Positions 46,001 through 55,312 of a stretch of 64,000 nucleotides of DNA are shown here, one piece after another. Made by a program: the position numbers and the translations under genes. Below the pieces are notes generated by a model. That model saw only the letters and a program-made list of their open reading frames with translations. It was not told where the DNA came from and searched no databases. This DNA is from Herpomyces periplanetae (Eukaryota > Ascomycota > Laboulbeniomycetes > Herpomycetales > Herpomycetaceae), in assembly GCA_009733715.1 (NCBI GenBank), contig WMKJ01000037.1, positions 1 through 64,000 on the forward strand. The letters run 5' to 3'. How positions within the stretch are numbered: position 1 is the stretch's first letter; each line of letters opens with the position of its first letter.

Positions 46001-46135
46001 CGTTGGTGAAGAAAAGGTTAACGATACTAGCGTTGATGATTGACGTGACGAGCGAAGCCCGTCTGGTGAATCGGAAATCCACTCCTCACAAGTTGGGCGC
46101 TTGTACAAAGAACAACTTTCAACGTCATTAGGCAT
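43043..46135 (-). CDS. large Ser/His-rich protein, function unknown
   Basis: 1030 residues from the ATG MPNDVESCSLYKRPTCEEW; the frame stays open about 45 codons further upstream with structured-looking sequence (THSHISLKCGQKSTLVSLGL) behind a GTTTAG acceptor-like site, so a first exon may be missing. The body is low complexity: His/Thr/Ser-rich stretches, a His run, a polyalanine-threonine GTAGCC repeat and Arg-Ser dipeptides (RSRSRSRRKL). The only structured end is the C-terminus, KMTVDVARGFDLDLGDQRIY. It is convergent with the preceding membrane protein gene. No family recognised. Confidence 0.6.
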   Translation of the reverse strand: MPNDVESCSLYKRPTCEEWISDSPDGLRSSRQSSTLVSLTFSSPTSSPPPQPKSPSGYRRFPKPSAMRRHRSPRSHCTVNSPSPLTSVATSSESPCPSMPGSFPLAYPHTSINESVSSHTSTSTATATATATATISQPPTPTIFSQSTLTNSPRKCVDVVRHPITCPSFHLSREPVASSTNVNTAKTIPCIASTSKLTTSRNMYRHSPPVLHMCPAVTPHTTTLPASRVPTYNSTHTSDSCHPMAAHYNVNQAQYHKLTSHLSDPLTNSTSLKDCPRPMRMLSTANQHPHPLIIRDTAYTSTDNSACHFKHPSCMNYHQPSCCPTNTPCHLHHHHHHHLPSRSTHHPRTIHSPNPTVNISDSQSTHAQHCGVKPSTPFAHRTPSYNSDSLVFPTELSTNRHHIHQNDRKHSHSHQSSSLTSSLGLNLNSEIPFPYASSPPCYLPVKALCYTPTLDTADAHSSHACKHNCSSSLHHTNDSRLHCNSTRSNQTTTTGIPIYPSSINTCDQPEPSRHLKVSKRRKSGQYRHHRRTSSQGLLDDQFSHHTRATSRDSVRTRSIRSSSVNPQAPSYTESLPSGRALGSICSSISSCGFPSSCSALSRYSASQSFSSASSDVTTPGMRHYDPTCSRKSYTCHRHECNQHHRNSSDMGDLDQWDARRRDAEEYQRKVQNHAYMQQCSCAHHTMERDRRRGRRRIRDNTERTHPRQLTKHESHGGSNMSRPTLSVSTAHSSQHSHGETTKLVSAQYHTISPSHSRSQLGSRPCSCSRSRSRSRRKLSNVASSLDSSSVYRPNRSVSRSTDSRQTSSRRHRNNWHNNASNHICTYDDDGHNVNDNNVSTHSIHANHLRLRSRSRSISSLSLPMHQYPDNRSIREYARSTNSSSDNKPESCNDSDGLGYESCEADHGDTHRSNSDKNSNSGSDSEKDEAQTVRLVNAKMRALPAPSTAEAPTTTTATTSTSCTSHRVLSPARVKMTVDVARGFDLDLGDQRIYMQPLFSTTHHPDSCAMANLTIACKRCLNHDTFHADGD

Positions 46136-47308
46136 AATCAATGCCCTACCACAGGTGTAGTCAAGATTGATTTGAACGAAAAGACCCAAGGACACTAAGG
46201 TTGACTTTTGGCCACATTTAAGCGAAATGTGGGAATGGGTGCAACTAAACACTCTAAGGGTATTGGAAAAGGGCAATATACAGAGTAGGTTTAAGCGTAC
46301 AAGGGAATTATGGATGATGAGCGGTGTAAGTATGAGGCGGGTAGTATTGGGTATTTAGATGGCGAATATCAGTTTAGTACAAAAGAATAAATGAAGCTGT
46401 AGAACGCATTAGCGAACAAGTTAGTGGTGTACAAGTAAAGAAATGAGAAAGATATGAGTGGGGAAAACGTGATTTGGATAAATCGTCATGATGTAAATTG
46501 AATGCAAAAGCATGGATAAAGAAACCCTGAATAAGGGAGGAAGATAATTACGTTGAAAAGGGCTCATGGAAGAAATCGAATGGTATGGTTGGTAGGAAAC
46601 GTATGTATACGTCAAGGTAAATAGGAAATTACAAAGAAATGAGTGGAAACGATGTCCCGAGTGAATTCACTACCCGAAAAATATCCTGGACCGATTAGGC
46701 GCTGTAAACCATTATTTGTTGCATTGATTAACCCGAAACTTTGGCTTGACATTAACGGTTAATTTGAGTTGAATTTTTCGGGTTTTTGAAAACTTCAAAA
46801 ATGTATACCTATAACAACCATCTGATATAGGGCCAGGGTGGGATTCCCGGTAAGGCTGACGAGCGTGAATGAGATGTTGAGAGCATGGAAATGGGAAGGA
46901 AGCGCCCAAACGTGCGTTGGCAATCGCGTCATTCCAAATTTATAAGGCGGCCAATCAAAAGATCAGATGGAATGGTTGCGTCAGTTGGTTTCGTCTGGTT
47001 AACCTTCTATATCAATTCTAGAAGGCAATTAAGTTTGGTCTTCATTTATCTCGTTTACAAGTATTTTTTAGCTTTATCTACCTAACCGAATAATTCCATT
47101 TACTTGTACATCTATTCCATTTATTTTTACTTCTACTACTTAAGATTTCTCCCCTTCTCTCTCGGTCTAGTTATCCATTAATCACGTGATTTGTGGGTGA
47201 AGTATTTCGAGGTCGGCCGAGAGGTGGAAGGTTGGTATATTTTTGTGTTGGCAAATTTCGACAGAAAGAATAAAAAATTTCCCCTTTGAAATAAGTGACA
47301 AATAAACT
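46136..47308. other. divergent intergenic region with ATCACGTGAT palindrome
   Basis: Shared upstream region of the Ser/His-rich gene (minus) and CIA2 (plus). Contains the 10-bp palindrome ATCACGTGAT at 47181-47190, about 120 bp before the CIA2 start. No other gene is supported. Confidence 0.5.
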
Positions 47309-48053
47309 ATGGATTTTCTTAATCCATTACGACCCAAGGATAATCCGAATCCACAAATACTCAGTGAGTCGGATATGCCAGAACGTCGCGCGCGGCGACA
47401 CATTTCATACACCGTGGAAAAAAGTGGCAAAATAACTATCCAAGCTTCAAAAAATGAAGACATGGAAAATGCAGAGTAACAAAGTTTTAATTGTTAACGT
47501 CACTATACAAGATTTGATTGGATTAACATTAACAGGGCAATTACCTCCGAAAGTATCGATCAACAAGATATCTACGGTACGTTAGTCTCACCCTGGGAAA
47601 TTATTTAGTACCGTCTTTTCACGTACACTTCTAACCTCGACCCTTATTTCATTCCGAATTTCCCAAATATTAGATCTAGTGGCATCGATTAACGATCCAG
47701 AACATCCGTTCAGTCTTGGATCACTTGCCGTGGTAAACATAGCAGATATACACATCAAACGTTTATCATGTCAGCCGACTACGCCGCTCACGCTTCCCCT
47801 TATCCATGTAACAATACTGTTAACGCCCACAACACCTCACTGTAGTTTAGCTACTATAATCGGTCTAGCCGTTCACATCCGTTTACGAGCTACTCTACCG
47901 CCGAACTTTCGCGTCGATGTTTTAATCAAGCCAAACACCCATACAGCTTACGAAGCCGTTTCAAAACAGCTATGCGATAAAGAAAGAGTAGCCGCTGCGC
48001 AAGAAAACCAAGCATTAATGAGCGTTATCCACTCAATGCTGGCTTCAGCGTAA
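47309..48053 (+). CDS. CIA2: cytosolic Fe-S cluster targeting factor CIA2 (MIP18/FAM96 family)
   Basis: Component of the CIA targeting complex that hands Fe-S clusters to cytosolic and nuclear apoproteins. Exons 47309-47475, 47536-47576 and 47674-48053 give 195 residues; both introns break codons (GA|G, G|AT) and rejoin exactly. The MIP18 core is seen as DIYDLVASINDPEHPFSLGS, then TPTTPHCSLATIIGLAVHIR with the conserved reactive Cys in PHCS, then PNFRVDVLIKP and KQLCDKERVAAAQEN. A short extra loop (CQPTTPLTLP) precedes the PHCS strand. The N-terminus has the NPxxL...R pattern seen in other Cia2 proteins. Convergent with ArgRS, 142 bp apart. Confidence 0.94.
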
Positions 48054-48195
48054 GCTTAACTCGTAATAAACCTACGTTTAATCGAGAATGAGTGGTGCAC
48101 GGAACAGAAAACCAAGTGTCAAAGAAAATCTATCAATCAATTTAGCTTGACTAGCTTATGGTCATTCAGCACAACTCTGGAAATACGGTATGGTT

Positions 48196-50481
48196 TCACA
48201 TTCGATCAACAGGCGTTAAGCCTAAAAGTCGCATTCCGTTTCTGAGTACTTGCCGTGCAGCCGTGTATAAAGCCAGCCTAGCTCTTAAGACATCTGGCTT
48301 ACTAGACACTACATGAAGGTGATCATAACTAGAGCTAAGTAAATGCGTCATGCGAAAGAGATACGTCAAAATGGTAATGGGCTCCAGAGTTCGCAAGCTA
48401 TTTGAAACGACATCAGGCCACTGTGCTAAAGATCTCACAAGGTCAGAGGCATGCCGCTCAGACAACAGGGAAAAGTCAGCGCACGCCAATTCCTCAATGG
48501 TAAAAGATTTATCAACCCGGCGGATAATGGACGACAAACGGGCATGAGCATATTGGAGGTACGGTCCTGTATCACCTTCAAAAGAACACATACGATCCAT
48601 ATCGAATTCATAATTGTGAATGCTAAACGGATAGATTAGTTGAGAAAGTAAAATTAAAAGGGTTCATTTGACGTACCGTTTACCCGTCATATCCTGAACC
48701 ATGACGGCAGATATACCAAGTAGATCTGATGTTTTTTCCGGATCTGCGACTTCACGATACTTTGCTTCATTTGTTCTCATAACATCATGCATTTTTTCGC
48801 CGACATCTCGCAGAATATCATCGAGAAATTTAGCCGTACCTCTACGAGTACTCATACCGAGAACCATTCCAAAGTTAATATGGGAACAACGTTGGGCTAC
48901 ATCGGGATACCCCATAAGCTCCACGATTTTGAAAAGCTGGGCGAGGTGTAAATCCTGTTGACTAGCAACAACGTAGATCATTTTATCAAATTTATACGTT
49001 TCGAAACGTTCGAGTAAAGCGCCCACATCACGAGTCAAGTACAAGCTAGTTCCGTCTTTCTTACGAACTACGGCTTTGGCTAAGCGTTTTTCATGCTTGG
49101 AAAGATCAATAATGACGGCGCCGTCGCTATCCTCAAGTAAACCTTGGTCCTGCATAATGCGGGTAGCAGTTTTCATACGCCCTTCGGAAACTTGACTTTC
49201 ACCCGAGTAATTGTCAAAATTAATGTTTAATCGAGCATACGTATCACGATACTTTTGAATGCTAAGATTACGAAATTTACGCCATACGCTTAAGGCATCT
49301 TCATCTCCATCAACCATACGCTTGAAGTAAGCACGAGCAGAAGCATCCACGCCAGTTTCATTTATTTTGTCTATTTGAGCCTTGATTGAAGCAATATCGA
49401 CGGTATCAGTTGAAGTTCCATTGACAGCAGCGTGATATTTTTGCTCTAGACTTTTGCATAAGTCAGCCTCATCAGCAGCAAGTTTGCTAATTTGAACGTA
49501 GACGTCGTATAAGTGCCCGATAGGGTTGGCTAGCAAATTTTGCTCGGAACCATATCGTTCGAAACCAACAGCTAGAACCCCGTACTGCTTTCCCCAGTCA
49601 CCCAGATAATTTAGACGGATAACGTCCCAGCCATGACCTTGGTAAAGATTAGCGATGAAACCACCGATAATAGTGCTGCGTAGGTGACCAGCGTGAAAAG
49701 GTTTAGCAATGTTTGGACTGGAAAATTCAACAATAATGCGCTTACGCCCGGCGGCCGGATTGGTAATGTCGCGTAAGCCAACGTAAGGATTGAAGCCGTA
49801 GTTTTCGCCACGGTAGAGTATGGCGGGTAAGGTTAAGCGTAAAAGGGGCAGCTCCTTGAAAAATATGCGAAGAAAAATTCCCACAGCGGTTGGAGGATGA
49901 ATTAGTGGTGAGGGGGGAAAGTCTGCGGCAAGTTTCTGTGCTAGATCGGCCGGTTTAATATCCTTAACACGCAAGGCAGCAACGGGAATGGATAGATCCC
50001 CATTATCAAGGGTTTGGGTCCAGTGAATAGCATTTCGTAGCGTTGGAATGGGTAAATCTGGTAATAGCTTGTGAAGTATAGAAACCAGATGCGCACGATA
50101 GATGTCCACAGGATTAATATCGGGAAACAGATCAGATGAAGAGTCAGTAATATCTACATTGTAATCCCTAAGAATATCGTGAACACGGTAATGTTTGCGA
50201 ATATCTTCAAAAGTTTCGACTGATGATAGATCGCGTGGAGACGCTGGAATTGCTGTGGTACTCATTGTTGTTACACTGGTGTGTGGTACTGGAAGTATAG
50301 CAAAGCGTCTGCCGACGAAGTATGATAAATTCACCGTATTTTGATAAACTGGGTACCGATGGTAGATTAATTGTAACCTGGAGCGTCTAGCGAGGAAAAC
50401 CTTGTCGAATAGCAATCTCGTTCCATGAATACTATGGATTAACCTGAAGAAACCCGTGCGAAGTTGACCGTGATAATACAT
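48196..50481 (-). CDS. arginyl-tRNA synthetase, probably dual cytosolic/mitochondrial
   Basis: Charges tRNA-Arg with arginine. Exons 50481-48677 and 48622-48196 (CG|C) give 743 residues. Class I signatures are visible: SSPNIAKPFHAGHLRSTIIG (HAGH for HIGH) and the MSTRRGTAKFLDDIL loop replacing KMSK, as usual in ArgRS. The C-terminal anticodon-binding domain carries NYEFD and SFEGDTGPYLQYAHARL and ends TPVDRM. The first 72 residues are Arg-rich, hydrophobic and almost without acidic residues (LARRSRLQLIYHRYP), like a mitochondrial presequence. A second in-frame ATG at 50265 (MSTTAIPASPRDLS) begins a form of normal cytosolic length. A telo-box lies about 90 bp upstream of the first ATG. Confidence 0.93.
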
Positions 50482-50571
50482 GCGCTTGAATTGTTCGCTA
50501 CAAAAAAAATAAAGTAGAACGGTAAAAAGTTAACGCGAAACCCGGACCCGGATTGAAGGGGAAATACGTGG

Positions 50572-50599
50572 GGGTTAGGGCTAGGGCTAGGGCTAGGGC
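50572..50599 (-). promoter_or_regulatory. telo-box array in the ArgRS promoter
   Basis: GGGTTAGGG followed by three CTAGGG units; on the ArgRS coding strand this is CCCTAG/CCCTAA. It sits in the 197-bp gap between ArgRS and the 3' end of NUP93, so it can only be the ArgRS promoter or the NUP93 terminator. Confidence 0.6.
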
Positions 50600-50678
50600 A
50601 AAGAGACCTTGGGAACTGTCGCGGGAGAATTAACGAGTCGAACCATTTTTGGAAGAGAAAAGGAATTTTTGGGAGAGA

Positions 50679-53600
50679 TTAATTGGCATCCCATTCGCTG
50701 GCTGCGCGAGATAAAGTCTCAAAAACTCGTGCTTCCAGTCGATATCTGACTAAACCAGCAAATACAATGAGATCGTTGGCTGCAGTGTTAATTTCACTGA
50801 GTTTCATGGATTTAGTGTCGTCCACGTAAACGGCAGAGCGTAAGCGTGTACGCTCATGGGAAAATGCAGTTATCGTAATGAGGAGTAAAGGACCAATGAC
50901 TCGTGCGAGTTCAGCAGGTTGGGCGTTAAAATTAGTGGCGGCAGATCGAATCATGGTAATGTCACCGTGGGCTGTAAAAGGTAGTAAACCGGTTTTGGCG
51001 ATAAGCTTTGGAGGGTAAAGTAAAGTTAGCAAACTAGTGTACATGTATTGACAAGCCAATAAACTTACATCAAGGGCTTCATGATACAATTGTTCATGAA
51101 GTTTATTTCGAGCCTGAGCGAGAAGAAGTAATGTACCGAAAATTTCCCAAATTTTAGGATTGACTTGACGTTGAATTTGAACTTTTTGAAGGAATAGCTG
51201 ATAAAAGCGATCGGATAGTTCAACGGGATCTTCAATGGCCGTTAAACTTAAAGTAGAATTAAGCTCTCCGTACTGAGCCGATTGATCTTCATGATCAAGG
51301 GTTTCCAATTTAAGACTTTGAGATCCAATTTCCGTTGAAATAACTTCAAGAAGTGTTGAATTCAACAAATTTATAACGCTATCATATTCCGAAGCTAGAT
51401 GATACAGGATAACAGCATCTGTAATTCTACCACAATCTTCTGCAACTGAAGCTGCTTGAAGTGTAATAACTTTGAGAAATGATTCATGATCCGATAATTT
51501 GATCAATTTTAAACGTTGTTCGATAGCGCCTGGTATGCGTTGCCCGTCATTTAAAATATCGCCTAGAAGAAGTGAAAATTCCCGCGTCTCTAGGACAAGT
51601 TCTCGTAAAGCTTCATGACACAGTTGAACTTGAAGTTCTCCCGCTTTTCCCGGTAAATCACTGTTCAAGCAAATTAACGTCAAATAGTCAACCGCCAGTT
51701 CAGGATTAGCAATGCGAAAGTCACAAGTGTAATGACCGATCATCAAGCCAAAGTTTATGTTAGCCGCTCCGTCCGTATCAATGTTGAGTAAATCGGGTTG
51801 ATGAAAATCTCCAACACGAAGTAAACCGTAAAAGTCCAGAGCAATAGCAAAGTGAATAGCGGTAACTGCATTGAAATCGTAAAGCCAATTAACCGCTTGT
51901 TCAAACAATCCAGCTGATATTAACAAGTGAAAGTAGGTTGAAGGACTGTCGATGGTATCACCATGTCTGGTAAAGTGTCGCTCTCCAATATCTAGAACTG
52001 TTTGCCGAATAGCTTCAAGATCGTATCGTGAAGTAGCATCAGGATGATCAATATCATGGGAATTTCGGGATTCACGAGCCAAAGCAAATTGAAGCCAAAC
52101 CCAATCTTCGTAGCCCAGATTAATATTTGGCAAACTTCGACGTTCTAATTCAATGCGACCAATTATCTTATAACAAGCCATTCGATAAGGGTCAACTTGG
52201 TCAGTAGGATACTTCTTTTGGGTTTCCCATTCTCGAATTAACTCAAGTCTAGAGTTGCGCGGCAAACTTCGCTCGGGATCTTGAGCGTAATGGGCGAAAA
52301 TGCGCGGAAACGACCGGTCAATGCCCAAAATTGCACGATGATTTTGTGAAATGTATTCCGCGGCATCATTGACCAGCCCACATCGCAGAAGATAATATAT
52401 TAACACCCAAACATAATCTTCACCAACCCGCTGTAGCAACACATCATCAGATCCGAGTTCTTTGCGTGCCGAACATACTCGAATATATCCGCGGACTTCA
52501 TTAATTGCTGACGGAATACCTCCCATGTGTGCTTCGCGCAAATTTCGTTCAATTGTGCCTTGGATATGCCGTAAAAATTTTTCTTCAAGTGCCTGTCGCG
52601 ATCCTTTGAGAATTCGGGCGCGCATTTCTTCACTACCGCCATTCTCGCGTAAATATTCAGTTGCGTAAATACGCTCTCCAGTACATGTACCACCCATTTT
52701 ATCCACAGGACCAATAATCTTCATTAAAACTTTGAAAGAATCAATTATCAATTCGTTATCGTCCGTTTTAATCAACTTTTCTACGTCCAAAAACCCGTCA
52801 AGCAATTTGTACCAAACTTCTTGTAATCGAGAGATTGTTAACTCTTGAACACACTCTCCATACTTTTCTTGCTTATCGCGCAACATAGCACTATCTCCAC
52901 TCCATCCCTGACTTGCACTATCCTCTAGCTTACCAAGGCCATATCTTCCAGACCTTCGTAATATTGTAGATGATCCATTCGATTGTCCAAGCACGGATTT
53001 TCTTCCATTGAATTTAAATCCTTTACCACTACAAGATTTCATACCGCTCCACCCCATACCTTTTTCGTGAACAGCTGAATCATTGTCTTCGACTTTACAC
53101 AAACCAAAATGCTCGTATACACGTTTCCTCGCGCCATCCCAATCTTCTTCTAATGTACCTTGTAGTAATAATTCAAAATCTCGTTTGCTTTGCGCAAGTC
53201 CCTCGGAGATAATGTTCAAAGTTGTCTGCGCATTAATACTCTGGATGTAAGCGTCAACGTTAATATCACTCTCATTAACTCCTCCACCGTTCATGTGTGC
53301 AGTGACTCGTGTAGAAATCTCATCCAAATTTTGGACAGTAGCCGCTGTAGGTACACCAGAAGCTGCTAATAAATAATGCGCTTTACTATCGAGTAGCTCA
53401 TCACTACGACCATTATCTAAAGTAGCACCGTTTGTGCCAATACAACGAACTCTTTGAGCAATGTCCCCCAAACCCAATTGTAGGCTAGGCAGTTCACCTA
53501 ACTGAGCTGAATTTATGTTAACATCTCGCTTGAGCATTCTCTGTTTGCTTCGTTCAAGTAAATGATCAAAGTAAGCGTTCTGGGAATTAAGAGCTGGTGC

Positions 53601-54092
53601 GTTCACCCCATTTACACTTTTACTATGTTCTCCTCCTATACCCGTAACAATAGAGCTATTCATGTATCCAAGTCTGTCATTACCGCTTCCTCCGGTGTTA
53701 ATGGTAGAATTTCCGTTCCAATTCCCACTTGTAGTCGCATTGGTATTAATATTGGAAGTTGAAGTAGCACCTAAAGTTGACGTAGTCCCTCCACCAAATC
53801 CACTGTTGTTACCAAAGTTAAACATTCCTGTCGTGGTGGGTTTATTTTGTAATCCAAAGGTGCCCGTTCCACCAGATTGATTTAAACTTGTACCGGTAGT
53901 AGTGTTTGTCGCTGCCGCGGTTGTCGTGGATTCAGATGAAAAGTTTGGCATGGACAATTCACTATTCGTTGAATTTCCCTGTTGCCCAAAACCTTTATTT
54001 CCCGAGCCCAAGTTTCCAAAACCTCCACTACTGAACAATCCACCCGAAGATGGCGCGCTTCCCAACCCGACATTGGTAAAGTTTAACGACAT
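50679..54092 (-). CDS. NIC96: nucleoporin Nic96/Nup93
   Basis: Linker nucleoporin of the nuclear pore inner ring. Single exon, 1137 residues. The first 130 residues are Gly/Asn/Ser-rich with FG and GLFG-like dipeptides (GGLFSSGGFGNLG, MFNFGNNSGFGGG), followed by a helical region FDHLLERSKQRML that resembles the Nsp1-complex-binding segment. The Nic96 alpha-solenoid fills about residues 250-1137, with family blocks such as VWYKLLDGFLDVEKLI, EDWVWLQFALARESRN, HFAIALDFYGLLRV and the C-terminal VRYRLEARVFETLSRAASEW. It is divergent from ATP8 with a 369-bp shared promoter. Confidence 0.95.
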   Translation of the reverse strand: MSLNFTNVGLGSAPSSGGLFSSGGFGNLGSGNKGFGQQGNSTNSELSMPNFSSESTTTAAATNTTTGTSLNQSGGTGTFGLQNKPTTTGMFNFGNNSGFGGGTTSTLGATSTSNINTNATTSGNWNGNSTINTGGSGNDRLGYMNSSIVTGIGGEHSKSVNGVNAPALNSQNAYFDHLLERSKQRMLKRDVNINSAQLGELPSLQLGLGDIAQRVRCIGTNGATLDNGRSDELLDSKAHYLLAASGVPTAATVQNLDEISTRVTAHMNGGGVNESDINVDAYIQSINAQTTLNIISEGLAQSKRDFELLLQGTLEEDWDGARKRVYEHFGLCKVEDNDSAVHEKGMGWSGMKSCSGKGFKFNGRKSVLGQSNGSSTILRRSGRYGLGKLEDSASQGWSGDSAMLRDKQEKYGECVQELTISRLQEVWYKLLDGFLDVEKLIKTDDNELIIDSFKVLMKIIGPVDKMGGTCTGERIYATEYLRENGGSEEMRARILKGSRQALEEKFLRHIQGTIERNLREAHMGGIPSAINEVRGYIRVCSARKELGSDDVLLQRVGEDYVWVLIYYLLRCGLVNDAAEYISQNHRAILGIDRSFPRIFAHYAQDPERSLPRNSRLELIREWETQKKYPTDQVDPYRMACYKIIGRIELERRSLPNINLGYEDWVWLQFALARESRNSHDIDHPDATSRYDLEAIRQTVLDIGERHFTRHGDTIDSPSTYFHLLISAGLFEQAVNWLYDFNAVTAIHFAIALDFYGLLRVGDFHQPDLLNIDTDGAANINFGLMIGHYTCDFRIANPELAVDYLTLICLNSDLPGKAGELQVQLCHEALRELVLETREFSLLLGDILNDGQRIPGAIEQRLKLIKLSDHESFLKVITLQAASVAEDCGRITDAVILYHLASEYDSVINLLNSTLLEVISTEIGSQSLKLETLDHEDQSAQYGELNSTLSLTAIEDPVELSDRFYQLFLQKVQIQRQVNPKIWEIFGTLLLLAQARNKLHEQLYHEALDVSLLACQYMYTSLLTLLYPPKLIAKTGLLPFTAHGDITMIRSAATNFNAQPAELARVIGPLLLITITAFSHERTRLRSAVYVDDTKSMKLSEINTAANDLIVFAGLVRYRLEARVFETLSRAASEWDAN

Positions 54093-54461
54093 TCTATCTT
54101 GTCGCTTAATTCAACACTTTATAACATTCGTTAACAGACAAACCCGACAATATGAACAATTGAATATAACAACAAATTCAATTCTCCCAAATTTTTATCT
54201 TCCAAAGAATTCTTTTATCCTTAATCCGTTAACAACCTTTTCATCGCCTTCGCGCCCAACGCGCTCCATTCCTTCCATCGAATCACGTGCCCATATTTTC
54301 ACACCTGCATCACGTGCCATTTCAAATAATTTTTCCGGCTCCGAAGACGGGATTTTGTCGACAACAGTTTGGAGGGAAGATCTTGAAAGTTTAAACTTGG
54401 GATTTTTTCACTGGTTAAGCATTCGTTAACTTATCAAGAAATTTTTACACCTTTCTATCAG
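54093..54461. promoter_or_regulatory. bidirectional promoter between NIC96 and nuclear ATP8
   Basis: 369 bp with two CACGTG cores at 54284-54289 and 54311-54316, 27 bp apart, near the middle. No TATA box seen on either side. A shared promoter with a housekeeping gene could have supplied expression to a newly transferred gene. Confidence 0.55.
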
Positions 54462-54956
54462 ATGGCAAATTTATCTCGTTTAATTCTACGTGCAGGTTGG
54501 CCGGGTTCATCGTTATCACGATATGCCAGCACGTCAATACCCACCTCGCTAGGTGTGTCGCGTTATTCTATGGTTCGATCGATTCGTCCGACGCCCTTTG
54601 TTCATACCGGCAGTCCGATTCTTAAATCAACGTACAAAACTTTATTCGATGATTTCTTCACCTCCGCATCGATTACATCGTCGCGTAAATCTTCTATTTT
54701 ACCACGTTTGGATGGTCAACCACTTGTACGCGTGTTCACCTTATGATATTAAAATTTACCTAAACTCTAATAATTGACCTTTTATTTACAGACACCCGTA
54801 TATGCTGCTATGCCTCAGCTAGTTCCATTTTTCTTCGTCAATGAAGTTACTTACGCTTTTATCTTCTTCTCCGCCCTTGTATACATTATGTCCAAGTACA
54901 TTTTACCCCGGCATGTTCGTCTTATGTGTGCCAGACTTTTCATCAGCAAACTATAA
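54462..54956 (+). CDS. ATP8: nuclear-encoded mitochondrial ATP synthase subunit 8 (A6L)
   Basis: Subunit 8 is a single-pass membrane component of the Fo sector and stator of mitochondrial ATP synthase, normally made from mitochondrial DNA in fungi. Exons 54462-54725 and 54792-54956 (GTACGC donor, TTTACAG acceptor, phase 0) give 142 residues. The last 48 are a complete Atp8: MPQLVPFFFVNEVTYAF, hydrophobic stem, SKYILPRHVRL and LFISKL end; 48 is the usual fungal length. The preceding 94 residues have no Asp or Glu in the first 60 and many Arg/Ser (MANLSRLILRAGWPGSSLSR), as expected of a matrix-targeting presequence. The intron lies six codons before the old start Met, as if a presequence exon was captured. 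The genetic code used is standard. Whether a mitochondrial copy persists is unknown. Confidence 0.92.
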
Positions 54957-55312
54957 TTCAAAATTCAATGGCATTATTCCCTTGGGCGCTTTTGAACCAA
55001 GTACGCAAGTTTACAGACGCTTGGATATCGGTGTCTGCTCTGATTGGCTTCCCGTTACCAACTTTATCCTACAACTCCGCATTTCCGTGTTGAGTATTCA
55101 CTTTCGTTATCCTCGGTTAGCCCTATTTGACTAGTTTAGTCTACGGTTCTGTAGTGTCAACTCAATCTAACTTTGTCAAGCGTATGAATTTACGTCCAAT
55201 TTATGCCTACACTGCATTACATACGTAGACGGTGTATGAAGCACGACCAAAATTTAATCGGTTGTCAAAATCTAACAAACGGTCTGACTAGTATCTTATA
55301 AAGCTCACATTT
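54957..55312. other. convergent 3' region between ATP8 and Med27-like gene
   Basis: No gene seen. The plus-strand frame continuing through 55134 overlaps the ATP8 3' end in another frame and is a shadow. Confidence 0.5.
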
